From contig LT598462.1 in NCBI GenBank assembly GCA_900074745.1, positions 760,038 through 824,037 on the forward strand: 64,000 bases of DNA. The letters run 5' to 3'. The position numbers and the translations under genes were made by a program. Below, one piece after another: positions 28,201 to 38,411 of this stretch (position 1 is its first letter; the number at the start of each line of letters is the position of its first letter). The notes beneath the pieces were generated by a model. It made no database searches. It was given only the letters and a program-made list of their open reading frames with translations, and was not told the origin of the DNA. This DNA comes from Lachancea mirantina. Its lineage: Eukaryota > Ascomycota > Saccharomycetes > Saccharomycetales > Saccharomycetaceae.

Positions 28201-29039
28201 CTATTATGACGAGCATGAGTTTGATATCTGGAATGCCTGAAATTAACCGAGGCAAACGCGCTGCCTTCAAAGTGTTTCAACTCCTAGAAGAGATCGATGA
28301 AAGTGAAATGGTGCAAACCGGGAAACGTACACAATCCTTCCACACTTCAACTCAGTTACCCTTGATCAGATTTAATGGGCTGACCTTCTCATATGCAGCG
28401 ATCCCGCATACGGCCGTCTTGAGGAATTTGTACCTGGACATCATGCAAGGGGAAGTGGTGGGTTTAGTAGGTCAGCCCGGCTGCGGGAAATCCACATTGT
28501 GGCAAATTATAACGGCAATATATCAGGTTGAAAATGGAATGTTATTTATCGATGGAAGTGACGTCAACGAATGGAACATTGAAGCACTACGGGATCAAGT
28601 CGCTGTTGTTGAACAAAAATGCAATTTGATATCTGGGTCCGTTATTGATTGTTTGAAGTATGGAAACAAAAATTTTTTGGCAGAAGCAGAAATACTAGAC
28701 GCGCTCGCAGTTGTGGACATGGTTGATTTCGTTATGGCACTTCCTCACGGGTTAAGCACTCCAATAGACAATTGCGTTCTTTCTGGAGGACAGCTTCAAC
28801 GAATTGCCATTGCGCGCGCTCTTCTGAGAAAGCCCAAACTCCTGATCTTGGATGAATGCTCTTCAGCTCTAGATGCAGCACACGCTCATTCCCTTTCCAA
28901 TTTCATTCGAAGTGGGATACCAGGCACGACAATATTAGTGATCACACATAGCGAACAAATGTTAAACGCCTGTTCTCGGGCAGTAACTTTGAAAAGTGGG
29001 AGAGTAGTTAACGACAATAGGTCGTGTCAAACCAAATAA
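25224..29039 (+). CDS. STE6: a-factor exporter, full-size ABC transporter (Ste6)
   Basis: 1271 aa (yeast Ste6 is 1290) with the order TMD1-NBD1-TMD2-NBD2. Walker A of NBD1 is GKSGSGKS near residue 387, signature LSGGEKQ near 494 and Walker B ILILDEAL near 515. In NBD2 these are GQPGCGKS near 1083, LSGGQLQ near 1186 and LLILDECSSALD. A long polar linker (about 595-700) joins the halves, as in Ste6. It exports farnesylated a-factor pheromone in MATa cells. The assignment is strengthened by UBA1 next to it, since YKL209C and YKL210W are neighbours in yeast. It is convergent with UBA1, with an 84-bp gap. Confidence 0.93.
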   Translation: MKDPGFSDKVHIFNHVVLRQDWCLILAMIVCTVGCGAVPAITSVLTGSTFGLLQSYAMSHEQVHVLMRQLTLKTMAILITGVASVPVTWLTVFLWMSLGERQVARIRTRIRDEYFQKSMAWYDGQDQLSGDFTQLNRCVEEVRAAASEGSAMVFQNVVTVFALFGISLYYSWSLTLVTLASTPILALITFLLLKLVNKCAKAENNETSRASEALAFSMNAAKMVRLLGTQEEELAKFRSRILASQRHFVNMSLFSSLNYSFLRFLTLCMFVQGFWFGNTMVRRNKLTVRDVMTCFSACVLLVSTANNISHQTIVLQKGFVAMQRIMDFFTTPEEPKLTLVQKVNNSYPQPGIIFENVSFSYPTRPNDMVLENVSLKFPSNQTTFVVGKSGSGKSSIGNLLLRFYAPNSGTILVNGVNIAALSEKALLANVTLLEQNCTLLQDTIEANILMGNKEISSKCELMREACQMALLSRILDDLCLGLQTLVGESGLDLSGGEKQRVALARARIKDSAILILDEALSAQDRVHHTLLMEAIRHWRKNKTTIIITHDLSDIQSHDYLYVFDSGKVAEAGVKEDLLANPFSQLSNLQLLQDDTQFDNDVKTLSEGERPGYNDKVDGFIVEEKVLGSEAGTPKSERTVGVFGLEDVNPLYEGKKSIDLLEERVLAPQQRTVLKALVLLDPPELNADAEKNTTENKKAETTSFKHIMQKMIETVTQKKWLAAGLVCSVVAGATNPLFSYTFSKLLGAVSTANEDDRKASYLAEWSGVVLAVAFGDFLFTFLKGFILAYCSEGWITTLRLESFEKISRHGFAWFGSHTNDTAAVSALILNDLRDLRCLVSDFISALMTLIVVSSCGLTWALVSGWKLSLVCISLAPLFLCFTGIYGSLMQARETEYKNAIAKLECLLYEITQTVKTVRCFSLQNHFKEKYLSLELLVSTCGKKRALAVGFGVSSSNALVAITQSILLYYGLKLVLTNEYSVGTMFTTLTLLLFTIMTSMSLISGMPEINRGKRAAFKVFQLLEEIDESEMVQTGKRTQSFHTSTQLPLIRFNGLTFSYAAIPHTAVLRNLYLDIMQGEVVGLVGQPGCGKSTLWQIITAIYQVENGMLFIDGSDVNEWNIEALRDQVAVVEQKCNLISGSVIDCLKYGNKNFLAEAEILDALAVVDMVDFVMALPHGLSTPIDNCVLSGGQLQRIAIARALLRKPKLLILDECSSALDAAHAHSLSNFIRSGIPGTTILVITHSEQMLNACSRAVTLKSGRVVNDNRSCQTK

Positions 29040-29123
29040 TAACAACATAATTAAACAATAGTCGCATCTCTAGGACCACCGCAACATAAACTGAACCTAT
29101 ATTACACCATGAAATATAATCGC

Positions 29124-32100
29124 CTACAAATGGACAGTAATATATGGCACTTCGACATCCTCCCCATTTTTATCGTCGGCACAAATTTCCAATATCATCG
29201 TTTTAACATGGCTTGGAACTTCGTTTTTGGTAACGAGTTTGACAACGTCCGTTATAGGAAGACCCATTCTTTCCTTGAGTTTTTTGGGGGGGAAAAAGGA
29301 CGCATATAGGAGGGAGACACCGTAAGACAACATTGTAATTTCCAAACCTTCCTCTAATTCAAAGCGTTGAATGAGGTCCTGCAAAGTGATATTCCCGCTT
29401 ATATCAAACCTGTCCCAAATTTTATCGTAACTTTTATCGTTATATTTACCCTCTGGGGATGCGATCGGTTCGGAAAAACCCAAGAATGGCAAAGCCAGAT
29501 TCACGAAGCCATTTTTATATTTTTCGATGTCTTTGCTTCCGCTAGCCACCTTGTAAAGCTCAAGGTTTACCAGTCCCGTCACTAGGCCTGTCGTGGTTGC
29601 GATGGCTGGTATTATGCGACCTGCAATAAATTTGGTTTTCTGGCGATCTGCCGGTTCAATTGAGTAGTTCAAAGCCCTATTGTTTGATGCTGCTGCGATG
29701 AACTCGATGTGATGATTCGTGTCGTCATCCTTTTCAAATTCGACTGGAAGCAACTTGAATCCTGCCAAGGTGGAGGGATCAGGAAGGGATGAAGCCAAAA
29801 CTTCAAGAGCGTCTCCACTTTCAGCGCCTGCGGCATTAGGATCCGGCTCATCATCGTTAGCCTGAATTTTAACATCAGACCGTGGCGAGAACGGAGGTAC
29901 AGTGAAGCTTTCTAGAATTTTGGAATAAAAGGCTTTATTAGGCTCATTGACGCCATCACCCTTCAAGCCGTAGTTGAAGGCACGCAAGTTGGCTCCGGCA
30001 ACAACGAAATGGAAATGATCGGGGTTATTGATGTCAAATTCAAGGGGTTTGGGAGCACGTTTAGGTCCGGACCAAAATGGCGCACCAGTTGATGTCTTTG
30101 AATCAGCTGGGAAATTGTACAAAAGTTGTTTAATATCGTTGCTGAACTTTCTCTCGAACTCCAAACGAGCCCATTTGATGCAATCTTCGAACTCCAAAGG
30201 TCTGTTGCTCAAAGCATCTGAAATTGTTTCTAAAATACCTTTAACATCTCCCGCCTGCTTGAGCGTTTGCTCGACAAAATTCTTTTGAGTCAGGTAGAAG
30301 TTAACGTTTTCAGCGGCTTCGGTAAAGTATCCTTGGAACAAAGATTTTGCCCAAGCGATGGTGTGGTCAATTTTGTTAGGGAAAGAACGCAAAGTACACA
30401 AGGGGATGGATTTTTCTGGTGGATCTCTCGAAGATGAATAAGACTCAGTTAAGTACGGAATCACAACTTGCGTGTTCCCCTTTGTTCCTAATGTGCCAGA
30501 TTCCAACAAAGGCTTTTTGTAAAAAACGCAGCGGCGATCAACGTAAGTACGGGCATCGATGTTATCCAAAGCATTTGTAACAAAGTCTAAAGAGGTCCAG
30601 AAGGCATCGTTGAAAACGGTTTCAGATTCGGGACCAACTTTTTCGGTCATGTAATGTATCTTGCCCTTTAGGTCGGCGTTCATGTCGCTGACAGCAATTG
30701 CTGCAATCTCAGCCTTATCTCTTCCAACGTCCTTGGGACGGAAGAGAAATTGACGATTTAGATTGGATTTTTCGATCGAGTCGTTGTCCGTAATACATAT
30801 TTTACCGTCGGGCCCCGAACCTAACCCTAGCAAGGCCCAATTCTTGAGCATTTCGCAACCAATGGCACCAGCACCTACCAAAAACACTTTCAAGTTGGCA
30901 ATTGCTCTCTGGAAATCGAGACCAAAAACCGCAATTTGATTATCATAACGAGAATTCAAAGGTTTAGCAGTCTCCTCCGTTCTAGGGAACTCTTTAGGAT
31001 CCGGAAGAGACTCCAATGAATCGAAATACATGTATTGTTTGAGCGGAGTGAATTTACCAGAAACCGCTTTGAGAGTTTCTTGCGCCACGAATCCACCAAA
31101 GAAGGCTACCACACCTGGAATGTCACCTCTTGCTTGGTAAGAAAGTTGTTTTATCAAATCAGTGTTGATTTCTGCGCCGCTAAGAACGTCTGGCTCCTGA
31201 GCAGCTAGTCCAGTAGTTAATTGAACAATTTCATTAGCGTCTTCTTCGTTCTGGACTCTTGGAAGCTGCCCTTGATGCCTGCTTTGGAACACACTCAACG
31301 CTTGGAACCCCAAATGCAATTGTCCGGCTCTGTCGAACTTGGCAAAGTCCGAGAATAGAAATTCTGGTTGGCTCAGAGAGTCCTGTAGCGATTTGAACTT
31401 CATTTTCAAGGGCATTTTGACCTGTGTGAAAAGACCACCCTTTCTGTAGACGCCCAGTTTCTCAACCGATCCGATCCTGAACGCAAACGGACCCAACACT
31501 TCTACTTTATATGGGGTGCCGTTGTTGAGACCTTCAAGACCTTGCACTTCCGAAAACTTGACATAGTCACCGTCTTCCAAGTTGTGTCTGTTGTCGTCGA
31601 GCATCGTGACGGTTCCGTCGGGCTCAATGTCGGACACAATGCCGGATTTTGGTTCCTCACCGGTTGGATCGATCACCATGAACTCTTCACCCAGATCCAC
31701 AAAAGCAGACCCGAACAGCCCTCTTGTCTCAGTCGAGATGAACTTAACGCCGTTTTCATGGCAAAAGCTGTTCAATTTTACTTTCTGGGCAAGCGAAACG
31801 GTATCCGTCACCACGACGGCCTCAAACTGCGAGAGCTGCGACTCGTCCTGGAACGATTTCAAGACTTTGATGGGCACGTAAGAATTGAGTTCTGCCAATT
31901 TGGCCTGCGACACCAAATCTCTGGGTTGGCCGACGTCCTTTTCCGTCAGGAAAAACTGCGTCGACAGATCTTGAATAGTAGCAGGCTCTGGGTCATACAG
32001 CGTCAAGGACTTTACACCAGCCAATGCGACGTTTTTCGCAATTTCAACACCAAGACCCTTTAGACCGATAATTAAAACATTCGAATGTTGCATTTTCAAC

Positions 32101-32171
32101 ATCGCTTCTTTGCCCAGGACATATAGCTGACGCGAGTAAAGACTCTCGTCAATTTCGCCGGTCGCAGACAT
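29124..32171 (-). CDS. UBA1: Ubiquitin-activating enzyme E1 (Uba1)
   Basis: 1015 aa against 1024 in yeast. Uba1 adenylates ubiquitin and carries it as a thioester before passing it to E2 enzymes. The inactive adenylation half is N-terminal ([28 protein letters not shown]). The active half has the ATP motif [17 protein letters not shown] and [18 protein letters not shown]. The catalytic cysteine lies in the segment [12 protein letters not shown] (Cys592). A ubiquitin-fold domain ends the protein ([24 protein letters not shown]). The start ATG at 32171 is clear. Confidence 0.98.
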   Translation of the reverse strand: MSATGEIDESLYSRQLYVLGKEAMLKMQHSNVLIIGLKGLGVEIAKNVALAGVKSLTLYDPEPATIQDLSTQFFLTEKDVGQPRDLVSQAKLAELNSYVPIKVLKSFQDESQLSQFEAVVVTDTVSLAQKVKLNSFCHENGVKFISTETRGLFGSAFVDLGEEFMVIDPTGEEPKSGIVSDIEPDGTVTMLDDNRHNLEDGDYVKFSEVQGLEGLNNGTPYKVEVLGPFAFRIGSVEKLGVYRKGGLFTQVKMPLKMKFKSLQDSLSQPEFLFSDFAKFDRAGQLHLGFQALSVFQSRHQGQLPRVQNEEDANEIVQLTTGLAAQEPDVLSGAEINTDLIKQLSYQARGDIPGVVAFFGGFVAQETLKAVSGKFTPLKQYMYFDSLESLPDPKEFPRTEETAKPLNSRYDNQIAVFGLDFQRAIANLKVFLVGAGAIGCEMLKNWALLGLGSGPDGKICITDNDSIEKSNLNRQFLFRPKDVGRDKAEIAAIAVSDMNADLKGKIHYMTEKVGPESETVFNDAFWTSLDFVTNALDNIDARTYVDRRCVFYKKPLLESGTLGTKGNTQVVIPYLTESYSSSRDPPEKSIPLCTLRSFPNKIDHTIAWAKSLFQGYFTEAAENVNFYLTQKNFVEQTLKQAGDVKGILETISDALSNRPLEFEDCIKWARLEFERKFSNDIKQLLYNFPADSKTSTGAPFWSGPKRAPKPLEFDINNPDHFHFVVAGANLRAFNYGLKGDGVNEPNKAFYSKILESFTVPPFSPRSDVKIQANDDEPDPNAAGAESGDALEVLASSLPDPSTLAGFKLLPVEFEKDDDTNHHIEFIAAASNNRALNYSIEPADRQKTKFIAGRIIPAIATTTGLVTGLVNLELYKVASGSKDIEKYKNGFVNLALPFLGFSEPIASPEGKYNDKSYDKIWDRFDISGNITLQDLIQRFELEEGLEITMLSYGVSLLYASFFPPKKLKERMGLPITDVVKLVTKNEVPSHVKTMILEICADDKNGEDVEVPYITVHL

Positions 32172-33278
32172 TTTCTGAAAATATGAAATTGGCGAGATTT
32201 ACTTGTCAAAACCTCTGTCTCTGTTTGTGTTCAAATGGAGTGAATGGTGTAAATGTGTAATCCATGTTCAACTGGTTTACCTTTTTTGCCACCGGTCCTT
32301 TGATTGTCATCGGTCACGTGGCTTTTGCGTATATCAAAAACATCTTGAAAAGGACATTGAGCATACTTGGAGAGTGGGCAACTCAAGTTGTGAGTAGGTA
32401 ACCTAGTGAGTTGTCTGTGAGCCATGGGACGGACTACCCGGTATCGAACTACAACAATTCTGCCGAAATACCCTCCCAAAAATTATGTTGACCGCTGTAT
32501 GTTGCATCGAAAAGTCAAATTACAGGTAACTGAATACTGAAGTTAGTGGCCTTTGCTTTCGAAATCTGTTCTGTAAGTAACGAGTAATGATCAGCTGTCA
32601 ATGGCACCATAGATATGTAAGCACATCGCATAAGATAACTTCATTAGCGCGAGCTTTGAAATGTCAAGCCTTCAAGTGCCGATGTAGAACCATGATGAAA
32701 GGAATAATATCGTTCGTGAGTAGGGGGTAAATCTCTTACAAAAAGGTCATCTATTATCGAGTAGGGATCTTGGGTTATATGGCGATTGTTACCGTCTTTA
32801 CCACACGTGATCTTTCTTTAAGTCAAATAGTGCTCAAATTGCTTTGTTTCAAGACATTTGCCTAATGTAAGACGTTTTTGGAGCAGTTTTGACTACGATT
32901 TGGTCACGCATTAAAGTTGAGCTCACGTGCTATGAAGGTTACGAGGGCTTTCTAGTTAGCAAGGGAATTTCAACGCGAACCAAGATATTTTTCCTTGCTT
33001 TCGTGGAAGCATTAATTATTTAAAAACAAGACCAATATGTTTTTCATTCTCTTTCGCTTAGTTATGGGTCTTGTCTTCGCAGTGTGTTTTTCACATAGCT
33101 TTGGGGTTCGCCTTTACACGTATTTGTTCAGTGGGGCTGTATTGACAAAAAAAACCGCGCTGGTGGATTAAGACGAACGAAAACCGCTAAGAGGACTTGG
33201 AAAGAACGACATTTGACCAAAGAGAGAGAGCTAATGAACCTTTAAGGTCAGCAACACATATTAGTACAATGATCTCGG
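32172..33278. other. UBA1 upstream region, 1.1 kb
   Basis: Contains TCACGTG near 32314, a likely Cbf1-type site in the UBA1 promoter, and a second CACGTG-like element near 32804. No RNA gene or credible open frame. Confidence 0.45.
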
Positions 33279-33647
33279 TCACGTGATCGCTTCGACAGAC
33301 CTCTCATCGCTTGAAGCTGATGGAAATGACATCTGCCAAGGTTCTGAAATGCCTTTGGTACAGGGCAGTACTAGAATTTGCTCCGGTTGCTCCTTTTGCA
33401 CGTTTGCAGCCAGGTGCTGTGTAAACTTTTTCAGTTTTATCAAGCACTGAGCGGATATCTTCAGCTTTGCAGTTAGCTTACGCCAGGGCATCTTGGTGCG
33501 TCTGTCGGAAAAAAATCCTCTTTGACACAAATTCAGAAAATGTGGCATAGGGCACGCCAGACACTTAAAATCGATTTCAGTGGCCAATAATTTGATTCGT
33601 AATCGCAACAGTCGTTTTCTAGCGCTTTCTGCGACAATTATACACAT
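33279..33647 (-). CDS. Hypothetical small basic protein
   Basis: A 122-aa ATG-started frame between UBA1 and MOG1 with no overlap to either. It is rich in Lys, Arg and Leu, has five cysteines, and contains a KLKKF stretch; no known domain is recognised. No obvious TATA or splice signals decide the matter. It is included because the gap is otherwise 1.74 kb in a dense block, but it could be chance. Confidence 0.3.
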   Translation of the reverse strand: MCIIVAESARKRLLRLRIKLLATEIDFKCLACPMPHFLNLCQRGFFSDRRTKMPWRKLTAKLKISAQCLIKLKKFTQHLAANVQKEQPEQILVLPCTKGISEPWQMSFPSASSDERSVEAIT

Positions 33648-33912
33648 AGTAGAACCCTTCGTGTTTTGTCGTGTCCGGCACCCAACGATCTTCGGAAAAT
33701 ATCAGCCAAGTTAGGCTTTGAAAACTGTAATATTCTATTTTCGGGTTCACATAGAGCAAGCATACAGCTTACTGAATGGCCCGTGCCATGCCCTCTCTGT
33801 TTTACAGCTTGCGCTTGCTAGGTTTCATTTTGAAAGTCAAGTTTTTAAGAATCATCGCTGATTTCTGCTCATACTCAGAGGATAGCGAACCGCAACCCCT
33901 CCATCTCAAATC

Positions 33913-34503
33913 ATGTACCAAACCCAATTGTTCTATGGCGGTGCAATTGCCTCGGTGATTCCCAAAGGCTTTCTCGACGCCTCGCTCCTGCGTGAAGTGC
34001 CTGACACTCAAGAAGTGTTTGTGAACAGCAGAAAAGAGACCGAAATCGACGAGTTCAAAGACGGTCTGGGACTCGATGAAAGCGTGATTGTCGATTTGCT
34101 ACAACAAGTTGAAGAAACGGACGATTTAAAAGCATTACAAGTCCATTTAAGCGAGATTTCTGATCTGAACGGTAGCTCAGAATGGCATCTCCTGAAACAT
34201 GAAGTCAAATCAGGACCTAACGCACAGACGGCCATAGCGGTCGAACCGGCATACAAATGGGGCAAGAAAGAGTTGAAAGAAACTCTCGTGGTATGCATCG
34301 CTCTTTTAAGATTAAAAGAGTTCGAAACCGACGTTGTAATTACAGTAAACATACCACTAAAAGGCGAAAAAGAACTTCGGAAACTTTCCGATGCTACGCA
34401 GTATGAGAATGCATCTATACCAGCTTCAATAGAAGGTGGCTACCGACTAATACAAGCCATGGTCAGGGAATTCAAGGTACTTGACAGCTCTTTATTCGTA
34501 TAG
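33913..34503 (+). CDS. MOG1: Ran-binding nuclear import factor Mog1
   Basis: 196 aa; the yeast protein is 218. Mog1 binds Gsp1 (Ran) and promotes nucleotide release during nuclear protein import. Typical features are the N-terminal LFYGGAIASVIPKGFLDASLLREVPDTQEVF and the C-terminal part with the ALLRLKEFETDVVITVNIP segment. The ATG at 33913 starts exactly at the conserved MYQTQLFYGGAI. It is followed by HOC1, as YJR074W is followed by YJR075W. Confidence 0.94.
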   Translation: MYQTQLFYGGAIASVIPKGFLDASLLREVPDTQEVFVNSRKETEIDEFKDGLGLDESVIVDLLQQVEETDDLKALQVHLSEISDLNGSSEWHLLKHEVKSGPNAQTAIAVEPAYKWGKKELKETLVVCIALLRLKEFETDVVITVNIPLKGEKELRKLSDATQYENASIPASIEGGYRLIQAMVREFKVLDSSLFV

Positions 34504-34626
34504 CACGACATCACGTTTTTTTTAGTGATGGCCATAGGAGGAATTGGAAATACATAGTTAATTGTTCAAACGCGTTAGAGAATTAGCATTCACTCGCTAG
34601 CATTACTTCGTGATTTGGCGGTCACA

Positions 34627-35835
34627 ATGGCGAAATCACGGGGCGCGAGTTGGAAGCGCTATGCTTTCGTGCTCATACCGCTTTTAGCTGGGTCCTATTT
34701 TATTTGGAGGCTCTTGAGTTCCGCTAGATCAACGGATTTGCAAGCCATTTTGCAGAACCTACCCAAAGAAATCACCCAAAGTATAGACTCTGCAGCGTCA
34801 TCCCAAAAGAAGGACGAAGCCCTGATCGAGATGTTTGAGAAGTTCTCTCGGGAAGTGCTTCAAAAACAGGACGAACAAATGCGGAATTTTGAAAGAGAAA
34901 GGAAAGCGCTTGAAAAGAAAATACAAGATTTGAAACAACCTTCGGCTCACGCTACATTGCGCGAAAAGCTGGCACTTATTTTCCAGTATGGCACAACGCG
35001 CAAGTTTCCGGCGTTTATCTGGCAAACATGGCCGTACTCGGATATGGACGAAAGAATGGACAAAACTTTGCAAACTTATGAGCGGAACTGGGGCGAGAAG
35101 AACCCTGGTTTTGTCCACGAAATTATCAACGACGACACCGCATCGGCTCTTGTGCACTACTATTACTCTTCGATACCTGAGGTGATTGAAGCCTACGACG
35201 CGCTGCCTTCAGCCAATTTGAAGGCAGACTTTTTTAAATATTTGGTCTTATTTGCGCGTGGTGGCGTCTACGCCGACATCGATACCAATCCGCTACAGCC
35301 GGTGCCAAATTGGATTCCCGAAAACGTCTCCCCAAAAGAAATTGGACTAATCATCGGCGTTGAGAGCGACGCCAATAGTCCTGATTGGAGGAGCAACTAC
35401 GTCAGGAGGTTGCAATTTGGCAATTGGATTATGCTGGCCAAACGGGGCCATCCTGTTGTTCGGGAAATTGTCGCAAAAGTTACCGAAACCACATTGCAAC
35501 GTAGGGCGGATGGAGAGTTGCGTTCAAATCTCAGGAATGATTTGAATATAATGAAATGGACGGGATCAGGCATTTGGACCGACGTCATATTCACCTACTT
35601 CAACGACTACGTTCAAAGTGGCGTATTCGAGAAAATCACTTGGAAAGATTTCCATTTACTAAAAGTTCCCAAACTTGTGGGCGACGTTCTTGTCTTTCCG
35701 CAAGTTTCCTTCAGTGCCCCTGAGAAGCCCGAGAAAGAGGACAAAGAAGAAGAAACTAATAAAGCGTTACATTTCGTTACGCACAAGAATCTCAAGAGCT
35801 GGAAAACTGCTCCTAAAGTCGCAGACGATTCCTGA
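34627..35835 (+). CDS. HOC1: Golgi alpha-1,6-mannosyltransferase complex subunit Hoc1
   Basis: 402 aa, type II membrane protein: a short cytosolic N-terminus, one membrane anchor at about residues 12-30, a coiled stem (about 55-105), then a GT32 catalytic domain. The DXD motif is DIDTNP in LVLFARGGVYADIDTNPL, and IWQTWPYSDMDERM opens the domain. Hoc1 is part of mannan polymerase II in the cis-Golgi. The start is the ATG at 34627; the frame is open a few codons upstream without an ATG. Synteny with MOG1 and CDC11 matches YJR074W-YJR076C. An OCH1 paralogue is less likely given the synteny. Confidence 0.92.
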   Translation: MAKSRGASWKRYAFVLIPLLAGSYFIWRLLSSARSTDLQAILQNLPKEITQSIDSAASSQKKDEALIEMFEKFSREVLQKQDEQMRNFERERKALEKKIQDLKQPSAHATLREKLALIFQYGTTRKFPAFIWQTWPYSDMDERMDKTLQTYERNWGEKNPGFVHEIINDDTASALVHYYYSSIPEVIEAYDALPSANLKADFFKYLVLFARGGVYADIDTNPLQPVPNWIPENVSPKEIGLIIGVESDANSPDWRSNYVRRLQFGNWIMLAKRGHPVVREIVAKVTETTLQRRADGELRSNLRNDLNIMKWTGSGIWTDVIFTYFNDYVQSGVFEKITWKDFHLLKVPKLVGDVLVFPQVSFSAPEKPEKEDKEEETNKALHFVTHKNLKSWKTAPKVADDS

Positions 35836-36253
35836 GTGCACCGGTATGTAGTTACCAAGTTATTAAGACCGACCATTATCTGTAAACCTTATAGAAAGAT
35901 CAGAGTTGGCGCCCAAGCTCTACTAAAAACTGGGCTTCTAAAAGACTTTCCTCGTCATGCATACGAAGTCAGTTGTCCCTATCTAGTTCCTCATCATTTT
36001 AAAGGCAAACAGATAATAGTGGCTAAAGCAAAACACGCAATTCTTGCGCACCCCAAATCCGTCTGGATTTAGTAGCTATCATGGCTTATAGTTCTTGTTA
36101 TGAGAGCATTTATTGATCAGATGATGACTAGTGTAAAATAAATTTAAAAGGTTTTTATAATTCGAGCTGTAATCCAAAAAAAATTTTTTCTAGTACTGAT
36201 GAGATATTGGAGTAGGGCTTTACAGGGTTGGACGAAGGATATGAGACTGTGAA
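35836..36253. other. HOC1-CDC11 convergent gap with a dispersed-repeat relic
   Basis: 418 bp between two 3' ends. Holds copy B of the dispersed repeat (35878-35916). The 78-codon frame that starts at 35836 directly after the HOC1 stop is treated as chance because it overlaps the repeat. Confidence 0.45.
35878..35916. repeat. Dispersed repeat, copy B
   Basis: Matches 10102-10139 (33 of 39 aligned positions). Ends in GTTGGCGCCCAA, where copy A has GTTGGCACCCAA. Confidence 0.55.
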
Positions 36254-37453
36254 CTAGACACTAACTTCTGAGTTCTCATTGGCTTCTCTCTCTAACCTGT
36301 CTTCGATTTCGCGTAACTCTTGTTCTCTTTGAAGTAATTCTTGTCTTTTCAGCAAGAGTTCCTGCTGAACACGTTCTTCAAATGCCTTCAGTCTTTCCTC
36401 TTCTAGTCTAATTTGCTCTTCGCGTGCCAAATAAGTGTCCTGGTTTGGTGCTTTCGAGCTCGTTGATTGCACATCTGCAGGTCCTTGTAGTGACGACTTA
36501 GCAGATATCGAAGGCGAACCCTGATGCTCTTTGGTGCCCGAAGAAAGCGGTGGCAAGCTTTCCCCCGAAAGAGCCTCGGTTCTATATCTTTCGTAAAGAA
36601 CTTCATGTGTGTAGTCCTTTAGATCATGCAAATGCGAAATGAGCAACGTATTTCTCAAGACAACAAAATCGGAGATGGAAGAATCTTCGACATCCAGAGT
36701 GCCCCAGGAGTACTTTCTGCCTCTGATCATGGCGCCGTCGCCCAAATCGTAAAGTTCGTTTGATCCAATAATGGAAAACGGAGTCAAAGAACGTAATAAC
36801 ATGTTGGTTTCGTAGTCCTCATCCGATAGGGCTCCTTCATCGAACGGGAAATTGTATATAGGTAGATTGTAGTAGTCAATATCTTCCATGATTAGTCTCT
36901 TATTGAGTTTGAGCTCTTCGACTGTGAGCGAGTCCGCTTTGCTGACAACAGGTATGATGTTGACTAAGGGACCAAGCGCCCGCATAAACTCCACATCGAT
37001 TTCTTTTAGACCGTGTCCTGTAGCGTTGATCAGATAGACGCAGCAGTGGACTCTGCCATCTTTAAACCTAGGATTTCTTCTGACACGGCTCTCTTCGAGC
37101 AAAATCTCGTCGTATTGATGTCTGATGTAGTCAGAAATGACGTTGAAACTCTGCGTGTTGTCCAGAGAGCTTCCAAATCCTGGCGTATCGATAATGTTGA
37201 GTTGAATTTTAACACCTTCTTCGTCCTCCAATTCCACCGTCTCTTCACGAAGTTGTAAATCGATCTGTGTCGAATTATCTGTGGGCAGCAAAACGGACGT
37301 TGAAACGTCAACGACTTGTTGCCCACACAAAGTATTGACAAAAGTTGATCTACCTGATCCGGATTCACCAACTACCATTAAGGTAAAATTAATACCTCTT
37401 CTCAGGTTCTTTCTCTTTCTTAAAGCGGCCGAAGCCTCAATGATGCTTGACAT
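36254..37453 (-). CDS. CDC11: Septin Cdc11
   Basis: 399 aa. Cdc11 caps the septin octamer that polymerises at the bud neck. The GTPase fold shows a P-loop GESGSGRSTF, G3 DTPGFG and G4 SKAD. The septin-unique region contains RGRKYSWGTLDVEDSSISDFVVLRN. A long C-terminal coiled coil (REEQIRLEEERLKAFEERV and on) is nearly identical in style to yeast Cdc11. The start at MSSIIEASAALRKRK (37453) matches yeast; six more upstream codons lack an ATG. The gene is next to HOC1 as in YJR075W-YJR076C. Confidence 0.96.
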   Translation of the reverse strand: MSSIIEASAALRKRKNLRRGINFTLMVVGESGSGRSTFVNTLCGQQVVDVSTSVLLPTDNSTQIDLQLREETVELEDEEGVKIQLNIIDTPGFGSSLDNTQSFNVISDYIRHQYDEILLEESRVRRNPRFKDGRVHCCVYLINATGHGLKEIDVEFMRALGPLVNIIPVVSKADSLTVEELKLNKRLIMEDIDYYNLPIYNFPFDEGALSDEDYETNMLLRSLTPFSIIGSNELYDLGDGAMIRGRKYSWGTLDVEDSSISDFVVLRNTLLISHLHDLKDYTHEVLYERYRTEALSGESLPPLSSGTKEHQGSPSISAKSSLQGPADVQSTSSKAPNQDTYLAREEQIRLEEERLKAFEERVQQELLLKRQELLQREQELREIEDRLEREANENSEVSV

Positions 37454-38411
37454 TGAAGTTTGAAGTGTCAATCAACCTATTGAAACGCCGATTTTCTATC
37501 CTAAGTGGTTTTAAAACTTGAGTTTTGTTTACGCGTTGCAAGCCACGAATGTTATCATTTTTTCAATCATTAACGGAGATCGTAGAGTTTGAAGAACGAC
37601 AAGCTAGGATCAATTATTAGCAGAATAGAGACTCAACAAAGAAATTGAACGCGGCAAATGGCCCTCACCCACCGGTAGTATATGTACTGGTGAATTTTAT
37701 TTGAGGCTTGATAGTTTTCTTGTAATTTTCGGTTTTGATGTTGCTGTAGCGTTCTAGCCGGTAATGTAATCGATTATAGACTGTTGTGAACGTATGTGTG
37801 AACGTAGATGTGATCATACTGGTGCATGGCACGAGAAAGCAATTGCAAAACTCTACACTATTCGAGGCCACTCGGGAATTAAAGGCCATCAAACCCTTTT
37901 CATGCAAATAGGACTAAATTGCCTTCATACGCTTCTACGAGTTGTGTCGGTGCACAAGCCATATTGACTATTCCATACAAAATGTAAACTTAACGAATTA
38001 AAGCCCCGGCATCATTCTTAAACAGACTGTTTGCTTTAATCAAAGTCTCAGAGACCACAAAATACTACAATTGTGAAATTCAATGTTCATTTAAGAAACT
38101 CTCAAAGTCTCCGGCTTCACCAACGGCTCATTTCGATGGTTTCACTTGTCAAATGTGACACTTAAACCCAAAATAATTGAACACAAGTGGAAGTGGTTTA
38201 GGTTTCTCAAGTTCTGACTCACTCCTGTTCCTTAGCTTTTGATAAGTTTAGTTTATATAGTCTGTAGCTGGTGAAAAATTTTGGAATCTTTGAGTAATAA
38301 TTAAGCTCATCTGATATAAAATCTCTTCATTAAAAAGGTGATCAGGACAGATTCAAGATTGCTAAAGGGCTCAATAAGTCAAGCTGTTTTGTCCAGTCAG
38401 CATATTAAACA
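37454..38411. promoter_or_regulatory. CDC11-TRP3 divergent promoter region
   Basis: 958 bp between divergent genes. Contains a Gcn4 site at 38215-38221. The remainder is AT-rich with no supported frame or RNA gene. Confidence 0.5.
38215..38221. promoter_or_regulatory. Gcn4 site TGACTCA upstream of TRP3
   Basis: A perfect core site 191 bp before the TRP3 ATG. TRP3 is a known general-amino-acid-control target in S. cerevisiae. Confidence 0.75.

Noticed and set aside
32440-32480. Minus-strand AGTTCGATACC resembling a tRNA B box
   Set aside because: No T-arm pairing and no acceptor stem; not a tRNA.
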